Assembly: GCA_010093485.1 (NCBI GenBank)
Contig: MU001499.1
Location: 1,689,397-1,753,396, forward strand
Reading direction: 5' to 3'
From: Karstenula rhodostoma CBS 690.94
Lineage: Eukaryota > Ascomycota > Dothideomycetes > Pleosporales > Didymosphaeriaceae
DNA length: 64,000 bases
Shown here: positions 11,919 through 23,732 of the stretch, in pieces
Layout: each line of letters begins with the position of its first letter
How positions within the stretch are numbered: the stretch's first letter is position 1
Notes under the pieces: model-generated
What the model was told of the DNA's origin: nothing
Seen by the model: only the letters and a program-made list of their open reading frames with translations
The model's database searches: none
Program-made: the position numbers and the translations under genes

Positions 11919-14900
11919 CTTTAACTACTTAAGGATTTAAATTAATATAGTATTACTAAATATATCTACTAGTTTAGGGGGCTTTAGAGTAAATACTATC
12001 TTAGATTTAGCTAGTAATCTAGCGACCTTCTTAATAGTATAAACTAAGAAGGTAGAATAGTTTAAAATATAACTAGCTATAATTATAAAATAAATTTAAA
12101 CTCCTATAACTATAGTAGTATACCTACTAAGAATTAATTTTAAAATTCTAAAACTCTATAATAGAGAAATAAAGATTAACTTTAAAATATTTTTAATAAA
12201 TATAGAGTTATACTATAAGTATAACTATAATATATTTAGAAATAACTAAGTAAAAATCTTAACTACTATAATATATATAATAGGAAGGGTAGTAGAATAA
12301 ATATACCTAATTATTAAAGACTTTTTAGTATATAAAATAGAACTAGATAGATAAAATAAAGAGACTATAAAGATCTTTATATTTTAAAAAAAATTTAAAA
12401 AATAAATTAAAATTATATTTAGTAAGGTAAATAAAAAATAATAGACTAAATAACTTATTTAATATATTAAGTAAATAGAATTAACTAGTAAATACTTTAC
12501 TATATTCTAATAGCTTTAGACTAAAATTAATTAAAATAATATCTTATTATAGATAGTCTACTATAATAGCTTAAAGGAACTAGTTAAAAATAAACTACTT
12601 TATTATAAAAAGCCTAATAGTCTAAAAGCCCTAATTAAACTAGTAGTATAAATTAACTATTAATTATATAAATAATAATTAGAAAAAAAAAAATCTACTA
12701 AACTAGTATTTAGTCTAAGGGCTAATATATAGAAACTATATTATAAGTAAAAGGATTATAATAGAAATATAATTATAGGAAATAAAGTCTATAAAAGGAA
12801 GGAATAAATTTTATAATAAAAGAAATAAAATAATATCTAATAATAATACTTTAAAAATAAGGCTTATCTTAACTATAAAGAGAAGGAATATTTTAAGGCT
12901 AAATATTCTTCTAGAAAGTTCTAGAGTAAGTAAGTCTAAGTAATAAAAGTAGTTATAATAATATTATAGTTTAGGACTCCTATATTATTATAAGAGGATA
13001 ATATAGAAAATAACTTTAATTCCTCTAAGTTACTAAAGAAAGTCTAAAAAATAACTAATAAAAAGGATATTATAAACTAAATTTTATAAAACTTATATTA
13101 AATATATAGAAGTAATAAATACTTTATACTAGTTTATAACTATAAGATTAGAATTATAGATATAGATACTAATAGAATATACTATTAAATAAAAAACTAA
13201 TAAAAAAGTACCCTAGTACTTATATAATAAATCTAGATTAATAATAATTATTTAAAAGTTAAATAGTAATATTATAATTATAATAGCTATAGATACTATA
13301 AGGAAGAGAAAACTAGTATAACTAAGGCCCCTAAATAACTAAACTATAAAAAGTTTTTAAAGAAAAATTATTTAGAAGTATAATACTATATTTACTAATT
13401 AGAGTAATAATTATATAATTATAATATACTAGAATAGTAATAATATTATATAGAAAGTTATTCTAAGTATTAAAGATAAAAATATATTATATATTACTAG
13501 CTAATAGAAAAAAACTTAGAAAATATAAAAGTACTCTATAAGTATAAAGAAACTATCTATTTAACTAAGAATAAAATATAATATATATATAAACTTAAGT
13601 AGTATTACTATAACTACCTAGAATAATATCTAAAGTATTTAAGTAAAAAGGAAGTTACTATATATAACTAAAATAATAAGAATTATAAAAAAATATATTT
13701 CTTTAAATATATAATTATAAAATACTTAAAATACTAAAATAAGGTTAATAAAGGGGAAATTATAAAAATAATAAGAATAGAAAAATACTAAAGATATATA
13801 ATTTAGAATTATTCTAAGAATTCTTAAACTTATTTAAAGTTAATAAGGAGGTATACTATAGAACTATACTATATTAATTACCCCCTCTATAATAACTATA
13901 GGTATTTAGGAAGACTATAGGTTAAGATATAAATAATATTAAAAAACTAAAATACTACTAGATAATAAGCTAAGCTAATAAGAATATTCTAAAAGCTTAA
14001 AAAGTAAATAAAAATAATAAGGCTATAGAACTTTATATAAAAAAGTAAATTATAATTAAAGAATTCTAAATAAATATACTAATAAACTCTAGTACTACTA
14101 GATATCTAATCTTATTTAGGGTAATAAAGAAATATAACTTATTATATTAAAATAAAATAGAGCTAGTCTAATTAGAAATAATAAATAAAATATTTTTTTA
14201 AGAATATAGTAAAAACTAATTATACCTTAAGATACTACTATTACTAGTAGATATTAAAGGATTTAAAAGCTAATATAGTTTTACTATAATAAATATAAAA
14301 AGTCTAGAAACTATTATAAATTATAATTAATTATTAGAAAATAACTTAGATATTAATTAGAAAAGTTAAATAATATATAACTAAGGATTAATATTATAGA
14401 TTATTAGTATAAGATATCTATAGAAAGTAAAACTAAAGGCCCTAAATATTTTAACTAAGTAGGCTATATAATAATAGACTAAAAAAATCTTAACTACTAA
14501 GATTATTAGAATTTTAAAAGAGAATTTAAGATAAGTATAAATTATCTAAGTATAATACTTAAATCTCTAGATTATAAAGAAACTATTAATAATTCTACTA
14601 GAATATAAAGAGTATATAAAACTTTTTAAAAAAATTAAAAAAAAAAAACTATTAGATTACTAAGAATAGGATTATAAAATACCTCTAAAAAAGAGTATAA
14701 AACTATAATTAGAATAGCTAAGGCTAATATTAGTAGATTAAAAAAAAGAAATATAAAGATACTTATAAAAGAACCTAGAATAGAAATATATCTAAAAAAG
14801 TTATAATTCTATAACCTTTCTAATTCTATAAGTACTTAAAAAGAATAGTAAACTATAACTCTATATAGACTATAGATAGCTAAATAATACTATAATTAAA

Positions 14901-17900
14901 AACTACTACCTATTACCCTTAATTATAAAGCTTATAAACTAACTTTAAAAAGTTAAATAGTTTATAAAATTTAATATATATAATAGATATTACTATATAT
15001 AAATAGCTAAAAGGTATAAATAAAAAATAGTATTTAGAACTAGATATAGTTTTTATAAATACTAGATTATATTATTTAAATTAATAAATACCCCTATAAT
15101 ATTTTAGGTAGTTATTAATAAAGTACTATATAAATACTTAGATATATTCTATATAATATACTTTAATAATATACTTATTTACTTTACTAGAATACTAGAG
15201 AAATATATAGGATATATAAAGAAAATATTTAAAAAAATAAAAAAATATTAGTTACTTTTTTATTTAGATAAGTATAAATTTTATATTATTAAAATAAAGT
15301 ATTTAGAATTTATTATTTTAAAGGAAGGTATATTAATAGATTTAAAGAAGGTTACTATTATATAGAAATAACTAGTTCCTAAGTTAATAAAAAATATTTA
15401 GTTTTTTCTAGAGTTTACTAACTTCTATTAGAAGTTTATAAAGAACTATTTTAAAACTACTATACTACTAATAGATTTTATAAAGAAAAATAATAATAAA
15501 GTTATATAACTAATTTAAGGGAAGCTATTAAAGATATTTAGGAAATTATAAATAATATTCCTAATAGCCTTACTTCTATAAATATTTAACCTATAAAAAC
15601 TAGTTAGAGTTAAAATAAATATATCTAACTATATATTAAAAGTAATTCTCTTATAATTAGATAAAAATAGGAAATAAAGACTAGTATTTTACTATTTATA
15701 AAAGTTTTTAAAAGTAAAACTTAACTATAATATTTATAATAAGGAACTACTAGTAATAGTAGATATTTTTAAATAATAAAAAGTATAGCTTATAGGAGCC
15801 TACTTTAAGGTAGAGATATAAATAGATTACTAGAATCTTACTAACTTTATATTAATTAAAAAGCTTAATTAATAATAAATATAATAGGTAGAATTTCTAA
15901 TAAACTTTAATTTTATAATTTACTATTAATCTAGAACTCTTAATAGTATAGTAGATATCTTAAGTAAATAATTAAACTTAATTAAGGATAAGATTAAACT
16001 ATATAATATAGTATTATATAAATATAAAAATAGTATACTTAAATATAACTAGCTAAAGATTAGAGTATAGATAGCTAGTCTAAAATATATAAAATTAGAA
16101 ATATAAAACTTTTAGGGCTATTAGAAATTTAATTAAGGTTAGAAAGAGGAATATAACCTCTTTAAATATAGTTTTAATAAAACTAGATAAAACTACTAAT
16201 AGTAGATTATTATTAATAATAGATATATACCTATTCTAATTAGAAAACTATATAAATTAAAAAAATAGGGATATCTAAGTATTAAAGAAATAATATATTA
16301 TATTATAAATAAATATACTATTCTTAAGCTTAAATAATTAGTTATAATAGAGATAAGTAACTATTTAGTTTATTATAAAAATAAGCCTAAGAGATATAAG
16401 CCTTATAAATTTCTATAACTATTATCTATAATAAAATAACTATAGTAAAGTATAATAATAAATTTTATTATAAAACTTCTAAAATTACTATAGCTAGAAA
16501 TAAAGTATATATATAATACTATTATAGTAATAGTATATAGACTTATAAAGATAACTAAGTTTAGGTCTATAAAAGAGTCTATAATAATAGAGGAACTAGT
16601 TTATAAAATAAATAATATATTATTTTTTAAATATAGACTACTAGAAGAATTTATTATAAATAGAAATAAACTCTTTATTTTAAAGTATTAGAATACTTTT
16701 ACTATAGTTCTAGAAATAAACTAAAAGTTATTAATAAGCTTCTATTTTAAAATAGATAGATAAATAGAATATATAAATTAAATATTTAAATAGTATTTAT
16801 AGTTTTATATTAATAAGTAATAGAATAATTAAATAGAATTTCTATAAACTATATAGTTAGTATATAATAGTTTAAGGTTAAATATAATAAGATACTTACT
16901 CTACTATATAAATTATAGATATAAGCTAATTACTTATTAAAATCTAAGAGATATAGAAAGTATTTCTACTAGAGCCTAAAATAAAACTTAGAAGATAAAG
17001 AAATTTTATAAAGTTTTATAAAAAAGAATTACTTATAGAGCCCTTATAGTATTTAAGAATATAAATAAGTAAAGAATTAAAAAACTAACCCTTAAAAAGG
17101 AGGATAAAATTTTCCTATTATAGAAAAATTTAAAGATAAAATAACTAAGTAAAAAACTAAATTACCTTTAAATAAAACCTTTTAAAGTTTAAGAAATAAA
17201 AAAACTAGTTATAACTAAACTACTTCTACTAATAGATATAAAGATATACTCTACCTTTTATAAATTACTATTAGAACTAGTACCTCTAAATACTCTAATT
17301 AAAATCTAGCTAGAGCTAAAAAATAATAAGTATAAGGTTAAAGTAATTAAAAACCTATAGATAGTTAAAGGTTAGTAAAGATATCTAATTAAATAGAAAG
17401 AATAGCTAGAATAATATAATATTTAAAAATTAAAAGAAAACCTTATAAATTATAAAAAATTACTAAAAGACTTCTACTAGTTAATAATAAAGGATTAACT
17501 CTAAAGGGGTTAATTAATAAGAATATTAGTCTAAAATTAGAAAAGAAGTTAGAAAAGGTAAAAGAATTAATAATAAGAGAATTAGTCTATAATTAGTTTA
17601 GATTAGTTAAGGGTCTATATAGTAATAATATAGAAATAATACTAATATCTATACTTTTTAAAGTCTTCTCTTTTAAATAATCTAGTATATTAAATATATA
17701 AGTATTATAAGTTATAAATAACTACTTTTACTTTTTTATCTCTATAATCTCTACTTTTAGGTAAATAACTTTAGCCTTAGTATAGAGAAAGATAAAATAC
17801 TTTTTATACTTCTTAGATTAAATATATTTCTACTTTTTTTTAGAAATCTAAAGATTATATTTTATATAAATAGTAATATATATAATATACTCTTTAGTTA

Positions 17901-18190
17901 AAATATCTATAAAATACTTTAGAACCTTCTTTTCTATATAATAAGTATACTTTATTAGTATTACTAAACTATAATAATAAATTTTATTAGTATAAATATA
18001 ATAATAATTAGTTAATAATTATTTTAATACCTTAGATATAATTAAGGAAGCTTAAGAAATTTAAAAAAAAATATAATACTATATTTAGAGGTATAAAAGA
18101 ATAAACTTTTATATCCCTAAATTATATTATAATAGTAAGTTATAAGGTAATAATAGGGTATTAGAATAATAACCCTAAAGGGGGGAATAA

Positions 18191-18692
18191 TATTATAATT
18201 ATAATAAAACTAGATTAAAAGGAAGAAAAGAATTATATATAAAATATTAATAATAGAAATAAAGTTAATAAATATTTATATATAAGTTTATAGGGTAGCT
18301 TATATTATAAGTTATATAATTATAATCCTATTAAGAGTATAAGATTCTAAAAATACTAGATTTTAGTAGGAGTAAAGTAGATACTTCTATTAAAAAGGTA
18401 GAATCTATAAAAGTAAATTAAAGAATTCTAAAATAGTAAGGATTAGAATAACTAGTATATAGTTTAAAAGAATCTTTATATAATTTCTATTCTTTATAGT
18501 TAACTTTTATATTTAAATTAAAGTACTTTATCTATATATAAATACTTAGTCTTCTTTTAGTATTATTATATTATATTCTATTATAATATAGAATTATTAA
18601 CTAATTTAGTACTTATTTTTATTATATTTTATTCCTTAAATAATTCTTAAGGTATAGACCTAGATTAGGTATATAGGAAACCCCTTATAATA
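18191..18692 (+). repeat. 3' LTR of the chromovirus
   Basis: 502-bp partner of 11,417-11,918, preceded directly by the polypurine tract. Its equal length and colinearity support a single insertion event. Confidence 0.88.
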
Positions 18693-18700
18693 TTTTCTTT

Positions 18701-19380
18701 ACTAAGTTACTAGTTTTTACCTATTCTAGTTCTTTAAATATATTATAAAACTATATTTTTTATATTTTTAATATAATAAAACCTTATATTTTAGNNNNNN
18801 NNNNTTTATTTTTTTTACTTACTAAGCTACTTACTAATATATTATTAATTTATATAAATATATATAGGCTATAGATATATATATATATATATATATAAAA
18901 ATATAGGACTAGCTAGTATATACTAGGTACCTAGAATACTTAATTATATATAAGCGTGTATAGGACTACACTGGCCGCCTATATATACTAGTAAGGTGAA
19001 AACTTTTTATAATATAGCTAGTATAGTCCTATATATACTTATATATAATTAAGTATTCTAGATATCTAGTATATACTAGTTAGCCCTATATTTATATATA
19101 TATATATATATATATCTATAGCCTATATATATTTATATAAATTAATAATATATTAGTAAGTAGCTTAATAAGTAAAAAAAATAAAAAATTTATAAATTTA
19201 AAACTTTAAAGACCTTACTACTATATAATAATATAATAGGTTAGTTATACTAGTAATATCTATAGAAATTCTATCTTAACCTAAAATAATAGGTTTTATT
19301 ATATTAAAAATATAAAAAATATAGTTTTATAATATATTTAAAGAATTAAATTAAGTAAAAACTAGTAATTTAGTATATAA
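18701..19380. repeat. large inverted repeat (palindrome)
   Basis: The left arm (18,701-18,974) is the reverse complement of the right arm (19,018-19,380), with a spacer of about 43 bp at 18,975-19,017. Both arms contain the end sequence also seen once, less mutated, at 7686-7985. The left arm is broken by the 10-N gap; the right arm is continuous. It may be two element ends inserted tail to tail, a fold-back element or a scaffolding artefact. Confidence 0.8.
18795..18804. other. assembly gap (10 N)
   Basis: A ten-N placeholder in the left arm of the inverted repeat. Alignment with the right arm implies that roughly 95 bp is missing here (the equivalent of 19,186-19,280). Confidence 0.95.
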
Positions 19381-19734
19381 AACTAGTTTCTTTATTTACT
19401 TTATTAATAACTTTATTATTATAGAATAGTTTAGGAATTCTATTTAAAAATATAATTATATAATATATATAGATTATATTAATAATAAAATATTATATAA
19501 TATATATTTAAACTAGCCTTAAATAGGCTATTTCCTATTTTATTAGATAATTATATAATAAAAAATATAATATTTTCTATTAATAAAATTATATACGAGT
19601 TTCTCTATAAACCTATTAAAAAAATATAATTATAGCTTTAATTTTATAAAAGTTATTAAAGAATAAAAAATTCTCTTTTATAGAGATTTTATATAAATCT
19701 AGTATACTTATATATACCTATATATACCTATATA

Positions 19735-19830
19735 TACCTATATATACCTATATACTTTAGATAGTATAGGTATAAATATATATAAATATATATATATCTA
19801 TATAGCTCTCCTAAAAAACTTTTTATAATA
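19735..19830 (+). repeat. dispersed AT-rich repeat, copy B
   Basis: Near-identical to 4735-4822, including TAGATAGTATAGGTATAAAT and CTCTCCTAAAAAACTTTT. Flanking sequence differs beyond the 3' end, so one repeat boundary lies at about 19,828. Confidence 0.7.
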
Positions 19831-20040
19831 AAGTAAGAATAAGTAGCTATTAAAAGAAACTATTAAGAAGTCTAAATAGTCTAGATCCTAATCCAGGCCT
19901 ATAGGACTATATAGTATACTTATAATAAGAGAGAGACCTTTTTATCCTTTTTTAATACTTATTTTATATATTTTTATACTTTTTTAATTATTAGTGTAAT
20001 ACTAACTAATAGTTATTTAAATACTAACTCTCTTACTTAC

Positions 20041-21633
20041 TTATACTTACTACAGTGGGCGATGAAACCCTTTCAATTGAAGGGGACATTCAAAAGCCCA
20101 TTGAACACAATATCCAGAAACTGTACTATAGAATACTTCGACAGAATCAAGGAGGATGTAGTTGATACTCTCGCGAAACGATGCGAAGGTACTTTCCTGT
20201 GGATCAGTCTGTGCGTCGAAGAGCTAGAGAGATGAAATCCTCCTGCAGTAGAGATCATGGAACTGCTCCAGAAAACTCCTCCTATATTAGAGGCCCTATA
20301 CATAAGCCTCATACCGAACATTGAAGAAGGCACACGTGAAAGGGTAGCAAGAATCCTGCGTTGGATTGCGACAATGGCAAACCCAATGACAGCGCAAGAG
20401 CTTGCTGCCGCTCTGGACTACACGCCGCTGGGAGCTTTCACCGCAGCCGAAAAACTTGAAGCGGATCTGACATACTGCAGTCAGTTGGTGTAAGTCTGCA
20501 AGGAAATAGAAGTGCACATGACGAGCGAAGACCCCCTTGCAGCACCAGGTGCTCTGGGAGGGCTTGTCATCAGAGACTTTCAATGCCCCCGAAATCTACC
20601 TCATAGATCCCTACGGGTTGTCTTACATGACGGTACGACCCATGAAGCACTCCGAGAAAGGTTCCGTGATGAGGATGACCTTGAACTGGTGCCGAGATAT
20701 TACGTCGGCAACAATCCAAGAAAGAAGAACGCTGTTATGCTTGTGCATGGGTCTTTGATGGAATTTATGGTATCCAGCAACAGCATCTCAGCTTTGGAGT
20801 ACTCGATATTTCGAATTAATACAGAAGAGTCGGACTTCCAGCTGGGCCATAGATGCCTCGAGTATATCGCAACAAGTTATCTTGTCGAGAAGTTCACATG
20901 TGTCAACGCGGTTGCAATTCAAGAAGGTTACCCGTTTTTGAGGTATGCTACTTTGTTCTGGTATCGTCACATCAAAGCGTCAGCCGATGAGGGGTTGCGG
21001 TTGTTGAACAAGGACAATATAGGCTTAATGGAAAAATCTACTCCTAGGGTCCTGTTGCATTGGCTGCTCTCAGATCTACTCGAAAACAACCTTGGACTAT
21101 TCGTAAAGTATTATGGCGCGTCGCACGAACTCTTGATAATGTTAAGAAAAGACACTGTCACACTATTGCTATTATATATAGCTGCTAAATGCGACCTGAG
21201 TCACCTAGTTACCGGCCTCATACACGGCACCGATTTTTAGATTCCCATGCGGCAGGCTATCAATGCAGCAGATCTGTTCGGATGCACTCCGTTACAATAT
21301 GCGTTAAGAGATGGCTACCAGGAAGTATGCCAAATTTTGCTCGACGCCAGCGTCATTCCAAGTCCACAAGATTTCACCAGGATCAGGAGGTTGTTGGGCT
21401 GGGTAACCCAGGGGGCCGGCTCTGTAGAGGAGCGGCGCGACGGCGCGTCTTCTCGTGAGAGTCACGTGGAAGACAATAGGGAGGCGCCCGTGGGTGCCCG
21501 TTGGGAGGGCGAGTTTGGTCTAAACGACACAATCAGGGATCATAGGAACAAGACGGCATTGACCTTGATGAGCCAGATACAGGTCCGGCGTCAGCACAGA
21601 CTAGAAGAAAGATTGGCCAATAATGCCCATTAG
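20041..21633 (+). pseudogene. NACHT-ankyrin (NLR-like) gene remnant, RIP-broken
   Basis: A single reading frame runs from the AT boundary to 21,633, broken only by TGA at 20,233, TAA at 20,491 and TAG at 21,238. It encodes the part C-terminal to the nucleotide-binding core of fungal NACHT-ankyrin proteins: the helical segment with a GTFLWISL motif, an ILRWIATMANPMTAQELAAA-type winged-helix-like region, a VHGSLMEFMVSS segment equivalent to the usual VHQS..DFLL, then an ankyrin-like unit (GCTPLQYALRDGYQ). The P-loop half is absent; it would lie in the mutated block upstream. Each stop is explained by one CpA-to-TpA type change (TGG to TGA, CAA to TAA, CAG to TAG). Family members act in fungal non-self recognition and cell death. 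The TAA also overlaps a possible GTAAGT splice donor, so one stop could be intronic. Confidence 0.75.
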
Positions 21634-23732
21634 TCAGCGCTCACCTTGCAAAACCACATACGGCACAACATGATATAATAGTTCATGACGGACACGTCAA
21701 AAGGTTGAAATTGAGTTTTGTCTTGTTTCGGCGTAGGCAGTGTCCTAGATTTCTGGTCTATATACGAACAGCAAGGACCGAAGATGAAATGCGTATAATA
21801 AGAACGTGACACTGCAGCAGTTATGTGAGACAAAACTGGAATCTTCCCATGACTAAGCTGCGAGAGACTGGACTGCAGCCACGGAGCCCTCCTGAAGTAC
21901 TGCTAAGCCCCCCCCCCCAAAAAAAAAAACAATAAGCAAAGGATGGATAATAAACGAGAAACAATCCTTCCAAATACACGATATGTGCGTTATTGCTCCA
22001 ACTAATAAAGTGCACAAAGAACCCGACACCAACTCGGTACCTCACTACGTAGAGCACGTCTTCACCAAAGTCTGCATACTATCACAAGCATATCAGTAGC
22101 AATACACACGCGCTATGTACATCTCCACGGATCCTCCCCGTCTTCCAGGCCGTAAATACCACCTACGACCTTCTTTTCCTCCCCTCACATACGTTTCCAG
22201 CCCCACGCACACACGCACGCATGCACCTCGTACAACCTCCCCTTCCATTGCGTAGCGAGTGCTCTCACCGCTTTCTCAGCTCCCGTCCGTCGTCCGTCGC
22301 ACAACCCTCACCTCCGCACGTATCCGGATCCGATGCATGCCTCTAGCACACACAGCCCCTCACTTCTCATACGTACCCGCATCCTATATCCCACGACTCA
22401 CACATGTGCTTGGATAATACCTACTTGTACGTGTGTGTATAACATTGACCTGCATGTCCAGCATCCCTGCACTGCATCATATTTACCCACCTCCCCTCGT
22501 CCCACACACGCGCGCACCCAGGCTATCACAACCTGCATGTCATCCCCTTGTCCTACACACACGCACTTCCCTCCCCCTACGCCATCCAGCTAGATAAGCA
22601 AGCTACCCTACACATGCCACGAAGCTGAGCCGGGACACATAGGATCCATACCAGCCGGAGCGACGAGACGAGACGGGATACGTGTGCTGAGGTGAGGTGA
22701 GGTGAGATAGTGTACCCCCAGCCCTCACCCCAGGCCCCGTCCCAGCCAGATGTGGTATTTTCAGAGCCTGCGAAGAAGAACGAGAGCGGTACATCATTTG
22801 CGACCAGGCCAGGAAAATACGGACGGGCGTGGAAAAGTTTCATGCACAGAGAAAGGGTAATCTGTAGTTCAAGCATATACACAAAGATAAAACCAACCAA
22901 CCAAACCACTCACCCACCCACTCACTCACTCAATCGAACAAAAAAACCCCGCTGCGCTGTCTACCTACCACCCATTACCCGCTCGTGAAAAGAAAAAATG
23001 CACATTCAATCATAAACATCCTATCCAAATCTGAAACGTAAAAGTCCACAGCACAGCAAACTCATGACAAAAGGAAGGCCTAAAAACCTTCGACTTCGAC
23101 TTCGACTTCGACTTCGACGCCCCGCTCCGCCCGGTGGTATCTTCCAATCAATCAATCAATCAATCTTCTCTCTGCAACAAAAAAAAAAAAAAAAAACACC
23201 CAACGCGCTAGAAAGAAACCGACTTTAGGAAAATATTCGTAATGCAGAACACGTTCGTAGCGAATGAGAAGGGAGAAGGGGGGAGGGGGGTAATCAATCA
23301 ATCATGCCAACAAGGAAAGAGTTCCAGTCATGTCATGTCATGCCATCCTGCTGCTCTCATAGGGGGTGGGGTATCATCGAGCCGTGTAATAGGAGAACGA
23401 TCCCTGTCCGTTGACATTGTGCGTTAAATAAGGCAAAACACAGACAGGCATATATAGCAAAACAAATGAACCGAGATGTAGATCGTGGGTCAAAAGGGAT
23501 TCGTGGACATATGTCGATTGGTCGTCAGGTCGTTTCGATTTCGTTTTCGTCTCGTGCGAAGCAATGAAGCCGTATGTACTAGAACACTCTTCAGATGGCT
23601 CTGAAGAACTTGCATCCAGCACATGATAAAAAGTGGTAGTGCGGTAGGACTTGAGAGGGGGGTTCAGCTCTCAACCTTCGTTCTCCTATGGATATAGTCC
23701 GTGGCCAGTCGTCTTCAACGGACACGTCAGTT
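21634..23732. other. gene-free interval with low-complexity DNA
   Basis: No convincing coding sequence. It probably includes the 3' untranslated region of the zinc-finger gene to the right. It holds C/A tracts (21,906-21,929), pyrimidine-rich stretches with CACACA-type repeats (22,190-22,600), five TTCGAC units (23,089-23,118), CAATCAAT repeats (23,146-23,166) and a poly-A run near 23,180. Short open frames here have biased, repetitive translations and look like by-products of composition. Confidence 0.7.
23089..23118 (+). repeat. TTCGAC hexanucleotide microsatellite (5 units)
   Basis: Five perfect tandem TTCGAC units downstream of the zinc-finger gene. The same hexamer repeats three times at 26,786-26,803, upstream of that gene. 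Confidence 0.95.

Larger units (their letters stand above)
11417..18692 (+). mobile_element. nested Ty3/Gypsy chromovirus with paired LTRs, RIP-inactivated
   Basis: A full-length LTR retrotransposon of 7276 bp. Direct repeats 11,417-11,918 and 18,191-18,692 are each 502 bp, starting TATTATAATT (TG mutated to TA) and ending CCCCTTATAATA. A purine tract (AAGGGGGGAATAA, about 18,178-18,190) lies just before the 3' LTR. Plus-strand conceptual translation, broken by stops, shows in order: a protease-like L-I-D/N-S-x-T-R segment (about 14,080), reverse transcriptase with the NAPATFQ and YxDDI region mutated to forms such as YFNNI (about 15,080-15,480), RNase H-like sequence (about 15,500-15,990), integrase (about 16,250-17,000) and a C-terminal chromodomain-like segment (about 17,320-17,480). 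That order defines chromoviruses. No clear target duplication was found. It cannot encode protein now. Confidence 0.85.
1..20040. repeat. RIP-degraded AT-rich repeat block
   Basis: About 20 kb made almost entirely of A and T with TA the dominant dinucleotide and CpA nearly absent. Stop codons are dense in all frames and no open frame of useful length survives. This composition is the known product of repeat-induced point mutation (C-to-T in CpA on either strand) on duplicated DNA. Small patches keep normal GC (about 90-185 and 7860-7960), which shows that the starting sequences were GC-balanced. The right boundary is abrupt near 20,040, where normal coding sequence begins. Individual elements are listed separately. 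Stretches 5890-7250 and 19390-19700 show no element I can name. Confidence 0.93.

Noticed and set aside
22190..22600. Open frame in CACACA- and CCC-rich DNA
   Set aside because: Translation is low-complexity and follows the base composition.
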